Part shown: positions 15,407-22,971 of the stretch, piece by piece | Position numbering within the stretch: the first letter of the stretch is position 1 | Layout: every line of letters starts with the position of its first letter | Assembly (NCBI GenBank): GCA_964614855.1 | Contig: CAZTMX010000016.1 | Location: forward strand, 1-25,675 | From: CAWJHE01 sp964614855 | Lineage (GTDB): Bacteria > Chloroflexota > Anaerolineae > Anaerolineales > UBA4823 | DNA length: 25,675 bases | Direction of reading: 5' to 3' | Translations under genes and position numbers: made by a program | Notes under the pieces: model-generated | The model's input: only the letters and a program-made list of their open reading frames with translations | The model's database searches: none | What the model was told of the DNA's origin: nothing

Positions 15407-17167
15407 CTATCTTGCCCCTTTACGCCCGAACTGGCGCTCCAGCAGGTCTACCGAAAGGTGGATCATCGTCGGTCTGCCGTGAGGGCAGGTGCGCGGGCTG
15501 GCGCACATCTCCAAATCTACTACCAGGGCGCGCTGCTCCTCCGGTGAGAGGGTTTTGCCAGCCTTGACTGCAGCTCGTTTGCATATCCGAGCAATTAATC
15601 GGTTTTCAAGCTCTGTCTGAAGCGGTGTTTCATCTTCTTCAAAATCTTCAACCAAAACCCTCAGCGCGTCTGCAGGGCTGCTGCCTTTTAATATTTCCGG
15701 GATGGCACGCACAATAAAGGTCTGTGGGCCAAAGGGCTCCACCTGGAACCCCAATTTGGCTAACAAGGGGATTTGATCAGCCAACAACCGCGCCGCCGCG
15801 GCGGGAAAATCAACGGTTTCTGGCTGCAACAGCGTTTGGGCCGGTATCTCTCCCACCTTCTGACTTGTGAAACGCTCAAACAGGATGCGCTCGTGTGCGG
15901 CGTGCTGGTCGATCAGATACAAACCGTCAGGTCCTTCTGCCACCAAGAACGCATTGGCAATTTGCCCCACGGAACGCAGCAGCAGAGATTTACTCTGGTT
16001 GAAAGCCGGTTGCGCTCCTTTGGAAAAGGTCTCGCCGCTCCCTTCGCCATCACCTGAGATATTGCCGGGAGCGGATGGTTGATGCTTTTCCCAATCCCAT
16101 GTGCCGCGTTGGGTCCAATCCGATCCAGGTTTGCTGGTGGGCAACTGCCAGGGCGAGTTAGCCATAACTTGTGACACCGGGTTGTAAGCCAGAAGCCCAC
16201 GGCGCACTGCGTTCTGCACGTTGGAAAATATTTGATCGGATTGCCGGAAGCGTACTTCCGCCTTGGTGGGGTGGACATTAACATCCACTGTTTCTGGCGG
16301 CATTTCCAGGAACAGGACCCCAAGCGGGTAGCGCCCGACCATAAGAAGTGTGTGATACCCTTTTAGAAAGGCTGAGACAAGCGTGGGGTCTTGCACAGGT
16401 CTGCCGTTAACAAAGAATGTAATGTCCTTACGGTTGGAGCGGGTAATTGACGTGGGGCTGATAAAGCCGCGAATGCTGATATCGCGATCAGAAGCGATTA
16501 CTTCGAGCATCTGGCGGGCGATATCCACCCCAAATAGCGCTGAGAGCACTTCCCTGCTCTGCCCATTCCCGCTTGTTTGTAAAGAGATACGTCCTTCTTG
16601 TTTCAGTTGAAAGCGGATATGCGGATATGCCAGGGCGTAACGCGCCACCAGGTTGTCGATCTGCCTGCGTTCGGTAATCTCTTTTTTGAGAAATTTCAGA
16701 CGTGCAGGCACATTGTAAAACAGGTTTTCGACGCGCACCATCGTCCCGGTTGCTGCTCCGGTTACCTGTACCGCTGAAGGAAAACCTCCATCCACCTTGA
16801 TGCGCGCACCGCTTTCAGCGGTTTGCGGTCGAGAGACCAGCGTCAGTTGCGCCACCGAGGCAATAGACGCCAGGGCTTCTCCTCGGAAGCCAAGCGTCTG
16901 GATTTGAAACAAATCATCTGCGCTATCCAGCTTGCTTGTAGCGTGTCTTTCTACAGCTAATGCGAGCTCCAACGGGTCAATGCCTGCGCCGTTGTCTGAA
17001 ACTTCAATCAATTGCTGCCCGCCCTGTTCAACCATGACGGATATAAATGTCGCACCAGCATCGATGGCATTCTCGATCAATTCCTTAACCACCGATGCTG
17101 GTCGTTCGATCACTTCTCCAGCTGCAATTTGTGAGGCGATCTCTGGCGACAGCAAATGAATAGGCAT
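15407..17167 (-). CDS. mutL: DNA mismatch repair protein MutL with endonuclease motif
   Basis: A 586-residue GHKL ATPase. N-terminal ATP-binding motifs are intact: IAAGEVIERPASVVKELIENA (17-37, includes the catalytic Glu), DNGAG, and TLGFRGEALASIASV. A low-complexity linker (about 335-395) leads to the dimerisation domain. The C-terminal domain carries DQHAAHERILFE at 420-431, which fits the metal-binding DQHA(X)2E(X)4E signature, plus CKRAAVKAG and CPHGRPT (561-567). This MutL is therefore the nicking kind found in bacteria without MutH. No mutS lies in the window. The ATG is only six bases after a TATAAT box and has no Shine-Dalgarno sequence, which suggests a leaderless mRNA. It is divergent from the HAD gene, with 42 bp between start codons. 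Confidence 0.96.
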   Translation of the reverse strand: MPIHLLSPEIASQIAAGEVIERPASVVKELIENAIDAGATFISVMVEQGGQQLIEVSDNGAGIDPLELALAVERHATSKLDSADDLFQIQTLGFRGEALASIASVAQLTLVSRPQTAESGARIKVDGGFPSAVQVTGAATGTMVRVENLFYNVPARLKFLKKEITERRQIDNLVARYALAYPHIRFQLKQEGRISLQTSGNGQSREVLSALFGVDIARQMLEVIASDRDISIRGFISPTSITRSNRKDITFFVNGRPVQDPTLVSAFLKGYHTLLMVGRYPLGVLFLEMPPETVDVNVHPTKAEVRFRQSDQIFSNVQNAVRRGLLAYNPVSQVMANSPWQLPTSKPGSDWTQRGTWDWEKHQPSAPGNISGDGEGSGETFSKGAQPAFNQSKSLLLRSVGQIANAFLVAEGPDGLYLIDQHAAHERILFERFTSQKVGEIPAQTLLQPETVDFPAAAARLLADQIPLLAKLGFQVEPFGPQTFIVRAIPEILKGSSPADALRVLVEDFEEDETPLQTELENRLIARICKRAAVKAGKTLSPEEQRALVVDLEMCASPRTCPHGRPTMIHLSVDLLERQFGRKGAR

Positions 17168-17173
17168 ACTTGT

Positions 17174-17179
17174 ATTATA
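17174..17179 (-). promoter_or_regulatory. -10 box of mutL, leaderless type
   Basis: TATAAT reads on the minus strand from 17179 to 17174. Six bases later comes the mutL ATG (17167), where transcription is expected to begin. There is no recognisable -35 box and no room for a ribosome-binding site. It shares the 42-bp gap with the opposing HAD-gene promoter. Confidence 0.6.
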
Positions 17180-17193
17180 CGCGAAGAAACACC

Positions 17194-17202
17194 TGCTATA
17201 AT
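17194..17202 (+). promoter_or_regulatory. Extended -10 promoter of the HAD gene, leaderless type
   Basis: TGCTATAAT has both the extended TG and a perfect TATAAT (17197-17202). The ATG of the HAD gene follows after seven bases (17210), at the expected transcription start. No -35 box at normal spacing and no Shine-Dalgarno sequence. Confidence 0.62.
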
Positions 17203-17209
17203 ACGCATC

Positions 17210-17863
17210 ATGAATTATTCGACTGTTTTCTTTGATCTAGATGGGACTCTTTACGATAATATCAATGGGTTGTGGGATGCTATTCGCATCCGCATGGGAC
17301 AATACATGGTGGAACGTTTGGCATTCCCTGAAGACAAGGTACACGAGGTGCGCCGGCAGTACTATCTCACTTACGGCACCACGCTGAGAGGGTTACAAAA
17401 AAACCATCAAGTGGATGCCTACGATTTTTTGGCATATGTACACGATCTGCCGCTGAAGGAATACCTTCAGCCCGCGCCCGAAATCCGCCAGATGGTGCTG
17501 AGTATGCCCCAAAAGCGCTGGATTTTTACCAATGCCGATGCGCCCCATGCCCAACGGGTATTGGCTGAGATGCAGTTATCTGACTGCTTTGATGGGATTA
17601 TTGATATCCACGCCCTGCGCTATACCTGCAAACCTGAAGCAGAAGCGTATCAAATTGCTTTGGAGATCGCTGGTAACCCCGATCCTTCATCCTGTTTGAT
17701 GATCGATGATACGATTACAAATCTCAGCGGGGCGCGGCGGTTTGGCATCGCCACAGTTTGGATTTCACCAAACGGGGACAAAGAGCCCGACGCACAATAC
17801 ACAATTTCAGAAATCCTTGAACTTAAACAAACGCTGCCGGAATTGTGGCAGGATGGAAAATAA
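17210..17863 (+). CDS. HAD-family hydrolase, pyrimidine 5'-nucleotidase type
   Basis: A 217-residue soluble HAD phosphatase. Motif I FFDLDGTLYDN (nucleophile D9, acid/base D11), motif II in IFTNADAPHAQRVL, motif III lysine in YTCKPEAEAY and motif IV LMIDDTITNLSGA are all present. The LDGTLYDN opening and the TNAD stretch fit the SDT1/Phm8-like pyrimidine 5'-nucleotidase group, which removes phosphate from UMP/CMP-type nucleotides; substrate range is not certain from sequence. The frame is open upstream to 17156, but ATG 17210 is preferred: it starts just before motif I and lies seven bases after a perfect extended -10 box. The next gene begins 15 bp downstream and is probably co-transcribed. 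Confidence 0.85.
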   Translation: MNYSTVFFDLDGTLYDNINGLWDAIRIRMGQYMVERLAFPEDKVHEVRRQYYLTYGTTLRGLQKNHQVDAYDFLAYVHDLPLKEYLQPAPEIRQMVLSMPQKRWIFTNADAPHAQRVLAEMQLSDCFDGIIDIHALRYTCKPEAEAYQIALEIAGNPDPSSCLMIDDTITNLSGARRFGIATVWISPNGDKEPDAQYTISEILELKQTLPELWQDGK

Positions 17864-17878
17864 TCCCGGAGCTTAGCT

Positions 17879-18178
17879 TTGGATACCGGCAAAGCAGTCC
17901 TGGTTGTCGCAATCACGCTTATCCTGGTCGTTGCCATCAATGCCTGGATTTACTTCGCCTTCTCGCGCAAAAATACGATCGGGCAAATAGAAATCTTGCA
18001 GCGAGTGGCACGCCAGCTCAAAAACCCCTGGCAATCTGAGGATAATGACTTGCAAGAACTATCACGCCTGGTGAAGGACATGCCGAAACCTTCATCCCCA
18101 GCAGGCGGGCAACCAGAAGGCATAACGACACGCACCACTGCAGATAATAAACGACAACAGGAAGACAGGAAAGATTGA
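17879..18178 (+). CDS. Small single-pass membrane protein of unknown function
   Basis: A 99-residue protein I do not recognise. Residues 5-28 (AVLVVAITLILVVAINAWIYFAF) form one membrane segment, followed by a positively charged SRKN, a helical cytoplasmic stretch (IGQIEILQRVARQLKNPWQ) and a hydrophilic tail rich in P, T, Q and K. The start is TTG at 17879 with GGAG at 17867-17870 upstream. The stop overlaps the next gene's start (TTGA), so the two are translationally coupled. The position between a HAD hydrolase and a transporter suggests expression as part of one operon. The N-in/C-out question cannot be settled; positive residues after the segment favour a cytoplasmic tail. Confidence 0.7.
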   Translation: MDTGKAVLVVAITLILVVAINAWIYFAFSRKNTIGQIEILQRVARQLKNPWQSEDNDLQELSRLVKDMPKPSSPAGGQPEGITTRTTADNKRQQEDRKD

Positions 18179-18888
18179 ACCGTTACAAGCATTTTGACCT
18201 GCTGATGGCAACCTTTGTTGCTGTTTTGCTGGTCAGTAATATCGCCTCCTCAGCAAAAATTGTGGATTGGGGGTTCTCAATTTTTGGCATTCGCCTGGCA
18301 TTTGATGCGGGGACCCTTCTCTTTCCAGTCAGTTACATCTTTGGAGATGTGTTGACCGAAGTGTATGGATATCGACTTAACCGGCGTGTCATCTGGACAG
18401 GTTTCTTCTGCGCTGTCTTGATGAGTTTCACCCTATGGGTGGTTGGGATTTTACCGGGAGAGGCTTACTGGCAGGAGAATGTTGGTCAGGAGCGCTACAA
18501 TGCTATTTTGGGCGGGGTCAGCTCGGGTGCAATTGTCATTGCCAGCCTGGTGGCATACTGGGCGGGTGCATTTTCCAATTCAATTGTCCTGGCAAAGTTA
18601 AAGGTTCTCACCAGCGGGCGCTGGCTGTTTGCCCGAACCATTGGCAGCACCCTGGTTGGAGAGGGTTTTGACACGATATTGTTTGTCTCTCTGGCGACTC
18701 TTTTTCAGGTTCCTGGTTTTGTAACCGAAATCTGGCTCACCCTGGTATTGACGAACTATATATTTAAAGTATTCATTGAAGGTTTGATGACACCGGTCAC
18801 CTACCGGGTGGTCAATAGCCTGAAAAGAGCAGAAAAAGAAGATTATTTTGATAGCGGAACGGATTTCAATCCATTCAGGTTGTCCTAG
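18175..18888 (+). CDS. Queuosine precursor transporter, YhhQ/VUT family
   Basis: A 237-residue membrane protein with about six membrane segments. It has the YhhQ (DUF165) signatures: LLVSNIASSAKIV near the N-terminus, FDAGTLLFPVSYIFGDVLTEVYGYR, an acidic/aromatic FDTILFVSLATLF stretch and the C-terminal KVFIEGLMTPVTYRVVNSLKRAE. Members take up queuosine precursors such as preQ0/preQ1 for tRNA modification at position 34. The start is TTG at 18175, overlapping the stop of the upstream small membrane protein, with AGGAA just upstream. No queuosine biosynthetic gene lies nearby, consistent with salvage. Substrate (preQ0, preQ1 or queuine) is not readable from sequence. Confidence 0.9.
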   Translation: MNRYKHFDLLMATFVAVLLVSNIASSAKIVDWGFSIFGIRLAFDAGTLLFPVSYIFGDVLTEVYGYRLNRRVIWTGFFCAVLMSFTLWVVGILPGEAYWQENVGQERYNAILGGVSSGAIVIASLVAYWAGAFSNSIVLAKLKVLTSGRWLFARTIGSTLVGEGFDTILFVSLATLFQVPGFVTEIWLTLVLTNYIFKVFIEGLMTPVTYRVVNSLKRAEKEDYFDSGTDFNPFRLS

Positions 18889-18969
18889 ATGACTGGTTTG
18901 CTTAATCCACTTGTATGATTGGGGGTCTTATACGCCGTCAATAGAACTATTATCTAATTCTAACGAAAT

Positions 18970-18978
18970 TGTGATAAT
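18970..18978 (+). promoter_or_regulatory. Extended -10 candidate upstream of the S41 peptidase gene
   Basis: TGTGATAAT combines an extended TG (18970-18971) with GATAAT (18973-18978), about 90 bp before the start codon at 19068. A -35 match at 17 bp (TTATCT) is poor. The gap 18889-19067 shows no gene and no clear terminator for the preceding operon. Confidence 0.38.
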
Positions 18979-19067
18979 CTAGTATTCAGTCATTGGTTAT
19001 GAATTTACTGTATACACCCAATGACAGCGCCAGGATTTCTGGCTAAAGTAGTGCACAGGAGATGAAG

Positions 19068-20327
19068 ATGAGATCAAAGACGGTTATTATTGTTATCAGT
19101 GTGATTATGGCGCTTGTCATGCTTGCGGGGACATTTTCAGCGGGCTTTGTGGCGGGCAGAGTGTTTCCAGATCTATCGTCCAGCCTGGATGCATTGGTGG
19201 ATTTTCCTGGCGGCAGCAAGCCGGATGATACAACCCCTGATGCCGCAATATCCCAAAATGAAACCTCCACGGATGAACTTTTTCAACCGTTTTGGCAAAC
19301 CTGGGAATTGGTACAGAGTGAATTTGTTGACCAACCTGTTGATCAGGAAGCGCTGATGCGCGGGGCAATCCGGGGCATGTTGGAATCTCTTGGTGATGAA
19401 CATACCTCGTACCTGGACCCCGAGATGTTTGAAAGAGCAAATGCCCAGCTTGAAGGGGAAGAATATGAAGGGATAGGAGCGTGGGTGGATGTTTCAGGCG
19501 ATTACCTGACCATCATCAGCCCGATGCCGGGCTCGCCTGCTGAAAAGGCGGGGTTGAAAGCCAATGACAAAATCATTGCGATTGACGGCGAAGATATGAC
19601 AGGTATAGATGGTGAGCTAGTGCGCCAAAGGGTCGTCGGCCCGAAGGGCTCAAAAGTAATCCTCACCATCCAGCGAGAGGGTGTTGAGCCCTTTGACGTT
19701 GAAGTTGTGCGCGCTGGGATTATTGTGCCCACTGTAGACGGCAAGATGTTGGAAGGTGGGGTTGCCTACATCCAACTTTACACCTTTGGCGCAGATACAG
19801 CCGCAGATTTGCACAAAACATTGAATACTTTGCTAAAGGAAAATCCGAAGGGTTTGGTATTGGATTTACGAGACAACGGCGGAGGCTACCTTGAGACTGC
19901 AATTGACGTTGTTTCTGAGTTCATCGATCAAGGTGTGGTTATGTATGAACAGTATGGAGATGGCCGTAAAGATGAGTACAAAGCGCGCAGAGGCGGGCTG
20001 GCGACAGAAATCCCGCTGGTGATTTTGATCAACGAAGGCAGCGCCTCGGCTTCGGAAATTGTGGCTGGTGCAGTGCAGGACACAAAGCGAGGCCTTCTGG
20101 TAGGGTTTACATCTTACGGAAAAGGTTCTGTGCAAAGCTATACCCCGCTGGTCAACGAGCAAGGAGCCGTACGGGTTACGGTTGCCCGCTGGCTGACACC
20201 AAGCGGCAGACAAATTCACGGCTCGGGGTTGGAACCAGATTACCTGGTCGAGATCAACCCGGATGAACTGGATCCCGATGAGGATCCTCAATTAGACAAA
20301 GCGATTGAATTATTACTGGCCCAATAG
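19068..20327 (+). CDS. S41 C-terminal processing peptidase (CtpA-like)
   Basis: A 419-residue membrane-anchored serine protease. Residues 5-30 form one membrane segment, leaving the protease outside. A substrate-entry helical region comes next, then a PDZ domain (about 130-205, GIGAWVDV to PGSPAEKAGLKANDKIIAIDG) and the S41 core with LVLDLRDNGGG. Catalytic residues by comparison with tail-specific protease: S327 in NEGSASASEI and K352 in YGKGSVQ. Two in-frame ATGs exist; AGGAG at 19057-19061 abuts the first (19062) but sits six bases before the second (19068), which is therefore chosen. It probably trims C-termini of envelope proteins. A zinc peptidase gene follows 38 bp later, so this is an envelope proteolysis pair. 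Confidence 0.93.
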   Translation: MRSKTVIIVISVIMALVMLAGTFSAGFVAGRVFPDLSSSLDALVDFPGGSKPDDTTPDAAISQNETSTDELFQPFWQTWELVQSEFVDQPVDQEALMRGAIRGMLESLGDEHTSYLDPEMFERANAQLEGEEYEGIGAWVDVSGDYLTIISPMPGSPAEKAGLKANDKIIAIDGEDMTGIDGELVRQRVVGPKGSKVILTIQREGVEPFDVEVVRAGIIVPTVDGKMLEGGVAYIQLYTFGADTAADLHKTLNTLLKENPKGLVLDLRDNGGGYLETAIDVVSEFIDQGVVMYEQYGDGRKDEYKARRGGLATEIPLVILINEGSASASEIVAGAVQDTKRGLLVGFTSYGKGSVQSYTPLVNEQGAVRVTVARWLTPSGRQIHGSGLEPDYLVEINPDELDPDEDPQLDKAIELLLAQ

Positions 20328-20365
20328 GAATGTAGTTTTGGGAGCACAGCAAGGAGAAAAATATC

Positions 20366-21067
20366 ATGGGATTCTTTGATTTACGCTATATGATGTTTAT
20401 GGCGCCTGCCATCATCTTGATGATGATTGTACAGTGGTATGTACAATCTGCTTATAGAACCTGGAGCCAGGTGCCGGCACGCAGCCGCATGAGCGGCGCG
20501 CAGGCTGCCCAAAGATTAATCCAATCCGGCTCGCTGTACACTGTGCGAGTAGAAGGGATCAAAGGGACGCTCACAGACCATTATGATCCGCGCGATAAAG
20601 TGCTCAGACTCTCTCAAGGTGTATATCAGGGTTCATCGGTTGCAGCCCTGGCGATCGCCGCACATGAGCTTGGACACGCGATGCAAGACCAGGAAGGATA
20701 TTTTCCCCTGCGTATCAGAGGCATGCTTGTGCCGCTGGTGAATATCGGTTCTTACCTGGGTTGGATTTTGATTGTGCTGGGGATTGTGTTAAATTTCGTC
20801 AACCTGGCCTGGTTGGGTGTGCTTGTCTTCTCGGGCGGCGCGATATTTGCGCTGGCCACACTGCCCGTTGAGTTTAATGCGTCTGCCAGAGCAAAACGGC
20901 TGCTGGCCGAAACCGGCATCATCATGGGTGAAGAAGAAGTGCAGGGTGTGAATAAGGTCCTGAATGCTGCTGCATTGACTTATGTTGCCGGATTGGTTAC
21001 AGCCGTTATGCAATTACTTTACTGGGTGACAGTTGTTTTGGGTATGGGCGGCAGAAGCAGCGACTAA
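20366..21067 (+). CDS. YugP-family membrane zinc metallopeptidase
   Basis: A 233-residue integral membrane protein with HEXXH zinc motif H100-E-L-G-H104 (AIAAHELGHAMQ). Other family signatures: MSGAQAAQRLIQSG, LTDHYDPRDKVLRLSQGVY and the third-ligand region LPVEFNASARAKRLL, whose glutamate follows the two C-terminal membrane segments. Membrane segments at about 8-25, 120-140, 143-165 and 205-227. The family is broadly conserved and its physiological substrates are not known. AAGGAG near 20350 gives the start. The gene follows the S41 peptidase by 38 bp, probably in the same mRNA, and is ended by a strong terminator. Confidence 0.9.
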   Translation: MGFFDLRYMMFMAPAIILMMIVQWYVQSAYRTWSQVPARSRMSGAQAAQRLIQSGSLYTVRVEGIKGTLTDHYDPRDKVLRLSQGVYQGSSVAALAIAAHELGHAMQDQEGYFPLRIRGMLVPLVNIGSYLGWILIVLGIVLNFVNLAWLGVLVFSGGAIFALATLPVEFNASARAKRLLAETGIIMGEEEVQGVNKVLNAAALTYVAGLVTAVMQLLYWVTVVLGMGGRSSD

Positions 21068-21087
21068 GGTGGTTTAGTTTTTTGCGC

Positions 21088-21132
21088 AACCCCCGCTTGA
21101 AGATACAAAGCGCAAGCGGGGGTTGTTTTTTT
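21088..21132 (+). terminator. Strong rho-independent terminator after the zinc peptidase gene
   Basis: AACCCCCGCTTG (21088-21099) pairs perfectly with CAAGCGGGGGTT (21113-21124), then GTTTTTTT. The -10 box of the next gene starts only four bases after the T-run. Confidence 0.93.
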
Positions 21133-21135
21133 CAG

Positions 21136-21141
21136 TATAAT
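21136..21141 (+). promoter_or_regulatory. -10 box of the YbhN-like gene, leaderless type
   Basis: A perfect TATAAT (21136-21141) is followed by seven bases and the ATG at 21149, where transcription should begin. The -35 region would fall inside the right arm of the upstream terminator (GGGGGT), so no -35 box is present. No ribosome-binding site. Confidence 0.6.
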
Positions 21142-21148
21142 CATCCTT

Positions 21149-22162
21149 ATGAGAAACATCCTAATTGCGATCATCATCCTGGCCGGGTTCATATTTGTTT
21201 TCTACAACTTATCCGAGGTTCAGGATATTGCGGATACATTTCAGCGTGGAAATTGGATATATTTACTCCTGGCGGCTGCGATTGAGGCCTTATGGCTATT
21301 AAACGTAGCCCTATCCTATAAAGTTATCTACCAGGCTATTGGGCTGCAAGAAAAATTCAAACGGCTTGGTCTGTTGGTTTCCTCAGCCTATTTTCTAAAT
21401 GTTGTTGCGCCCACTGCAGGTCTAGGTGGGACCGCTATCCTGGTCACTGACGCCAGACGCAGAGGACACTCGCCAGCCAGGGCGGCAGTGGCGGGTGTTC
21501 TTGTCGTATTGTTCGATTATCTGGCATTTTTGGTCGTGCTGCTGGTTGGGTTGATTGTACTCTTTCGCAGAAAAAACCTGAGCCCAGTTGAATTAGGTGC
21601 TTCTGGCTTCCTGTTTCTTTTAGCTTGTTTGTTAGCTGTCTTGTTGTATTTGGGGATGCGATCGGGAGAATTGCTGGGGCGGGTTTTATCCAGGATGGTA
21701 AGATGGGTGAACAGGCTGCTTCATCCTTTTATGCATCGAGAATATTTATCTGAACAGAGGGCCGTGATGTTTGCTTATGATGCGGCCCTGGGTTTGCAGA
21801 GACTGCGCCAGCGCCCAAAGGATCTGATCATTCCATTTTTGTCGGCATTAAGCAGCAAAACGCTGCTGATTATTATTCTATACTTGATGTTCTTAGCCTT
21901 TGATGTGCCTCATTCTCCTGGTATGATCATCGCTGGTTTTAGTATTGGTTATTTGTTTTATATCGTTTCACCTACCCCAGCCGGGATAGGTTTTGTGGAG
22001 AGCGCGCTGACACTAGGTCTGAAATCACTAAATGTACCCCTGGGCAGCGCTACGGTAATCACCCTGGCATACCGCGGGATTACATATTGGCTTCCACTGC
22101 TCATAGGCATGATTTCATTCAGAATCGTCTCCTTAGAGCAAAAGGAAATAATTTTGGAATGA
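21149..22162 (+). CDS. YbhN/AglD-like integral membrane protein (LPG synthase transmembrane-domain family)
   Basis: A 337-residue protein with about eight membrane segments, matching the flippase/LPG-synthase transmembrane family (UPF0104). Visible signatures are SSAYFLNVVAPTAGLGGTAILVTDARRRGHSPARAAVAGVLVVLFDYL (about 80-125) and the C-terminal PTPAGIGFVESALTLGL with YRGITYWLPLLIG. The cytoplasmic aminoacyl-transferase domain of MprF is absent, so it should not make lysyl-phosphatidylglycerol by itself; members are thought to move or bind isoprenoid- or lipid-linked compounds. The ATG lies seven bases after a TATAAT box and has no ribosome-binding site. It is followed by a separate promoter for the TrkA pair. 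Confidence 0.85.
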   Translation: MRNILIAIIILAGFIFVFYNLSEVQDIADTFQRGNWIYLLLAAAIEALWLLNVALSYKVIYQAIGLQEKFKRLGLLVSSAYFLNVVAPTAGLGGTAILVTDARRRGHSPARAAVAGVLVVLFDYLAFLVVLLVGLIVLFRRKNLSPVELGASGFLFLLACLLAVLLYLGMRSGELLGRVLSRMVRWVNRLLHPFMHREYLSEQRAVMFAYDAALGLQRLRQRPKDLIIPFLSALSSKTLLIIILYLMFLAFDVPHSPGMIIAGFSIGYLFYIVSPTPAGIGFVESALTLGLKSLNVPLGSATVITLAYRGITYWLPLLIGMISFRIVSLEQKEIILE

Positions 22163-22201
22163 AAAGGCATATAATATATACGGAGAATCGCCTGCTTTAT
22201 C

Positions 22202-22230
22202 TTGACTCCTGTTAGCATGTGTTGTAATAT
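22202..22230 (+). promoter_or_regulatory. Promoter of the TrkA gene pair
   Basis: TTGACT (22202-22207) and TAATAT (22225-22230) are spaced by exactly 17 bp, giving a start point near 22237 and a leader of about 55 nt before the TrkA start codon. A small CCTGA/TCAGG stem lies in the leader but is too weak to call a terminator. Confidence 0.68.
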
Positions 22231-22292
22231 GTTTCCCTTGTAAAGCCCCTGAAGCTATCAGGTTTTGTGATGCATATGGATGGAGAAGAATT

Positions 22293-22961
22293 ATGAAAAT
22301 GATCGTGATTGGCTGCGGTAGGGTTGGGGCAGAATTGGCCTACCGTTTGTATCGAAATAAAAATTCTGTTGTTGTGATTGATATCTCTGAGACTGCGTTT
22401 CAGAACCTATCGACTGAATTTCGCGGCCGGACAGTAGAAGGTGATGCGCTCAGCCAAGAGGTGCTGCGCCGTGCAGGTGTATCCGAAGCTGATGGGGTAG
22501 CTGTAGTGACCGATAACGACCTGCTCAATGCTGTTATTGGCCAGCTTGTGCGCAATCATTTCAACGTACCGGTTGTGGTGATACGAAATTACAACTCGCG
22601 CTGGCGTCCAGTGTTGGAAGCTTTTAATTTGCAGGCTGTCAGTCCATCCAGTTGGGGGGCACAGAGGATTGAAGAATTGCTTTACCAGCAAAAAACCCGC
22701 ACTGTTTTCTCCCTGGGGAATGGAGAAGTGGAATTGTACGAGTTTTCGATCGTGGATGGCTGGAGCGGCAAGAAGCTTTCTGAGCTTTTACCGGAGACAG
22801 AATGCGTGGCAGCAGGAGTAACCAGGGCTTCGCATGCGTTATTGCCAGCCGGTGATTTTGTTTTGCGAAAAGATGATGTCATCCTGGTATCAGCCACCCT
22901 GGCGGGCAGCGAAGCGCTGCGTGCGCGCTTAGAACGTGGTCCAGTGCAGGCCGAGGAGTAG
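22293..22961 (+). CDS. TrkA-family K+ transport regulatory protein (first of two)
   Basis: A 222-residue cytoplasmic protein with one RCK/TrkA-N Rossmann domain (about 1-120) and one TrkA-C domain (about 140-220). The dinucleotide loop is GCGRVG at 7-12, with the acidic residue D30 at the end of strand 2 (VVVID), favouring NAD(H). The C-terminal domain shows FSIVDGWSGKKLSELLPE and LRKDDVILVSA. Such proteins gate K+ channels or transporters (TrkH/KtrB) in response to nucleotide. GGAGAAG just upstream gives the start; a second ATG at 22299 is possible. It has its own promoter at 22202. The second TrkA gene follows after 10 bp. Membrane partner not in the window. Confidence 0.92.
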   Translation: MKMIVIGCGRVGAELAYRLYRNKNSVVVIDISETAFQNLSTEFRGRTVEGDALSQEVLRRAGVSEADGVAVVTDNDLLNAVIGQLVRNHFNVPVVVIRNYNSRWRPVLEAFNLQAVSPSSWGAQRIEELLYQQKTRTVFSLGNGEVELYEFSIVDGWSGKKLSELLPETECVAAGVTRASHALLPAGDFVLRKDDVILVSATLAGSEALRARLERGPVQAEE

Positions 22962-22971
22962 GAGATCAATT

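Noticed and set aside
17156..17209. Upstream extension of the HAD frame
   Set aside because: It would overlap mutL and cross both -10 boxes; the ATG at 17210 starts directly before HAD motif I.
22246..22266. CCTGA/TCAGG stem followed by TTTTG upstream of the first TrkA gene
   Set aside because: A five-pair stem is too weak for a terminator and it lies downstream of a good promoter for the same gene.
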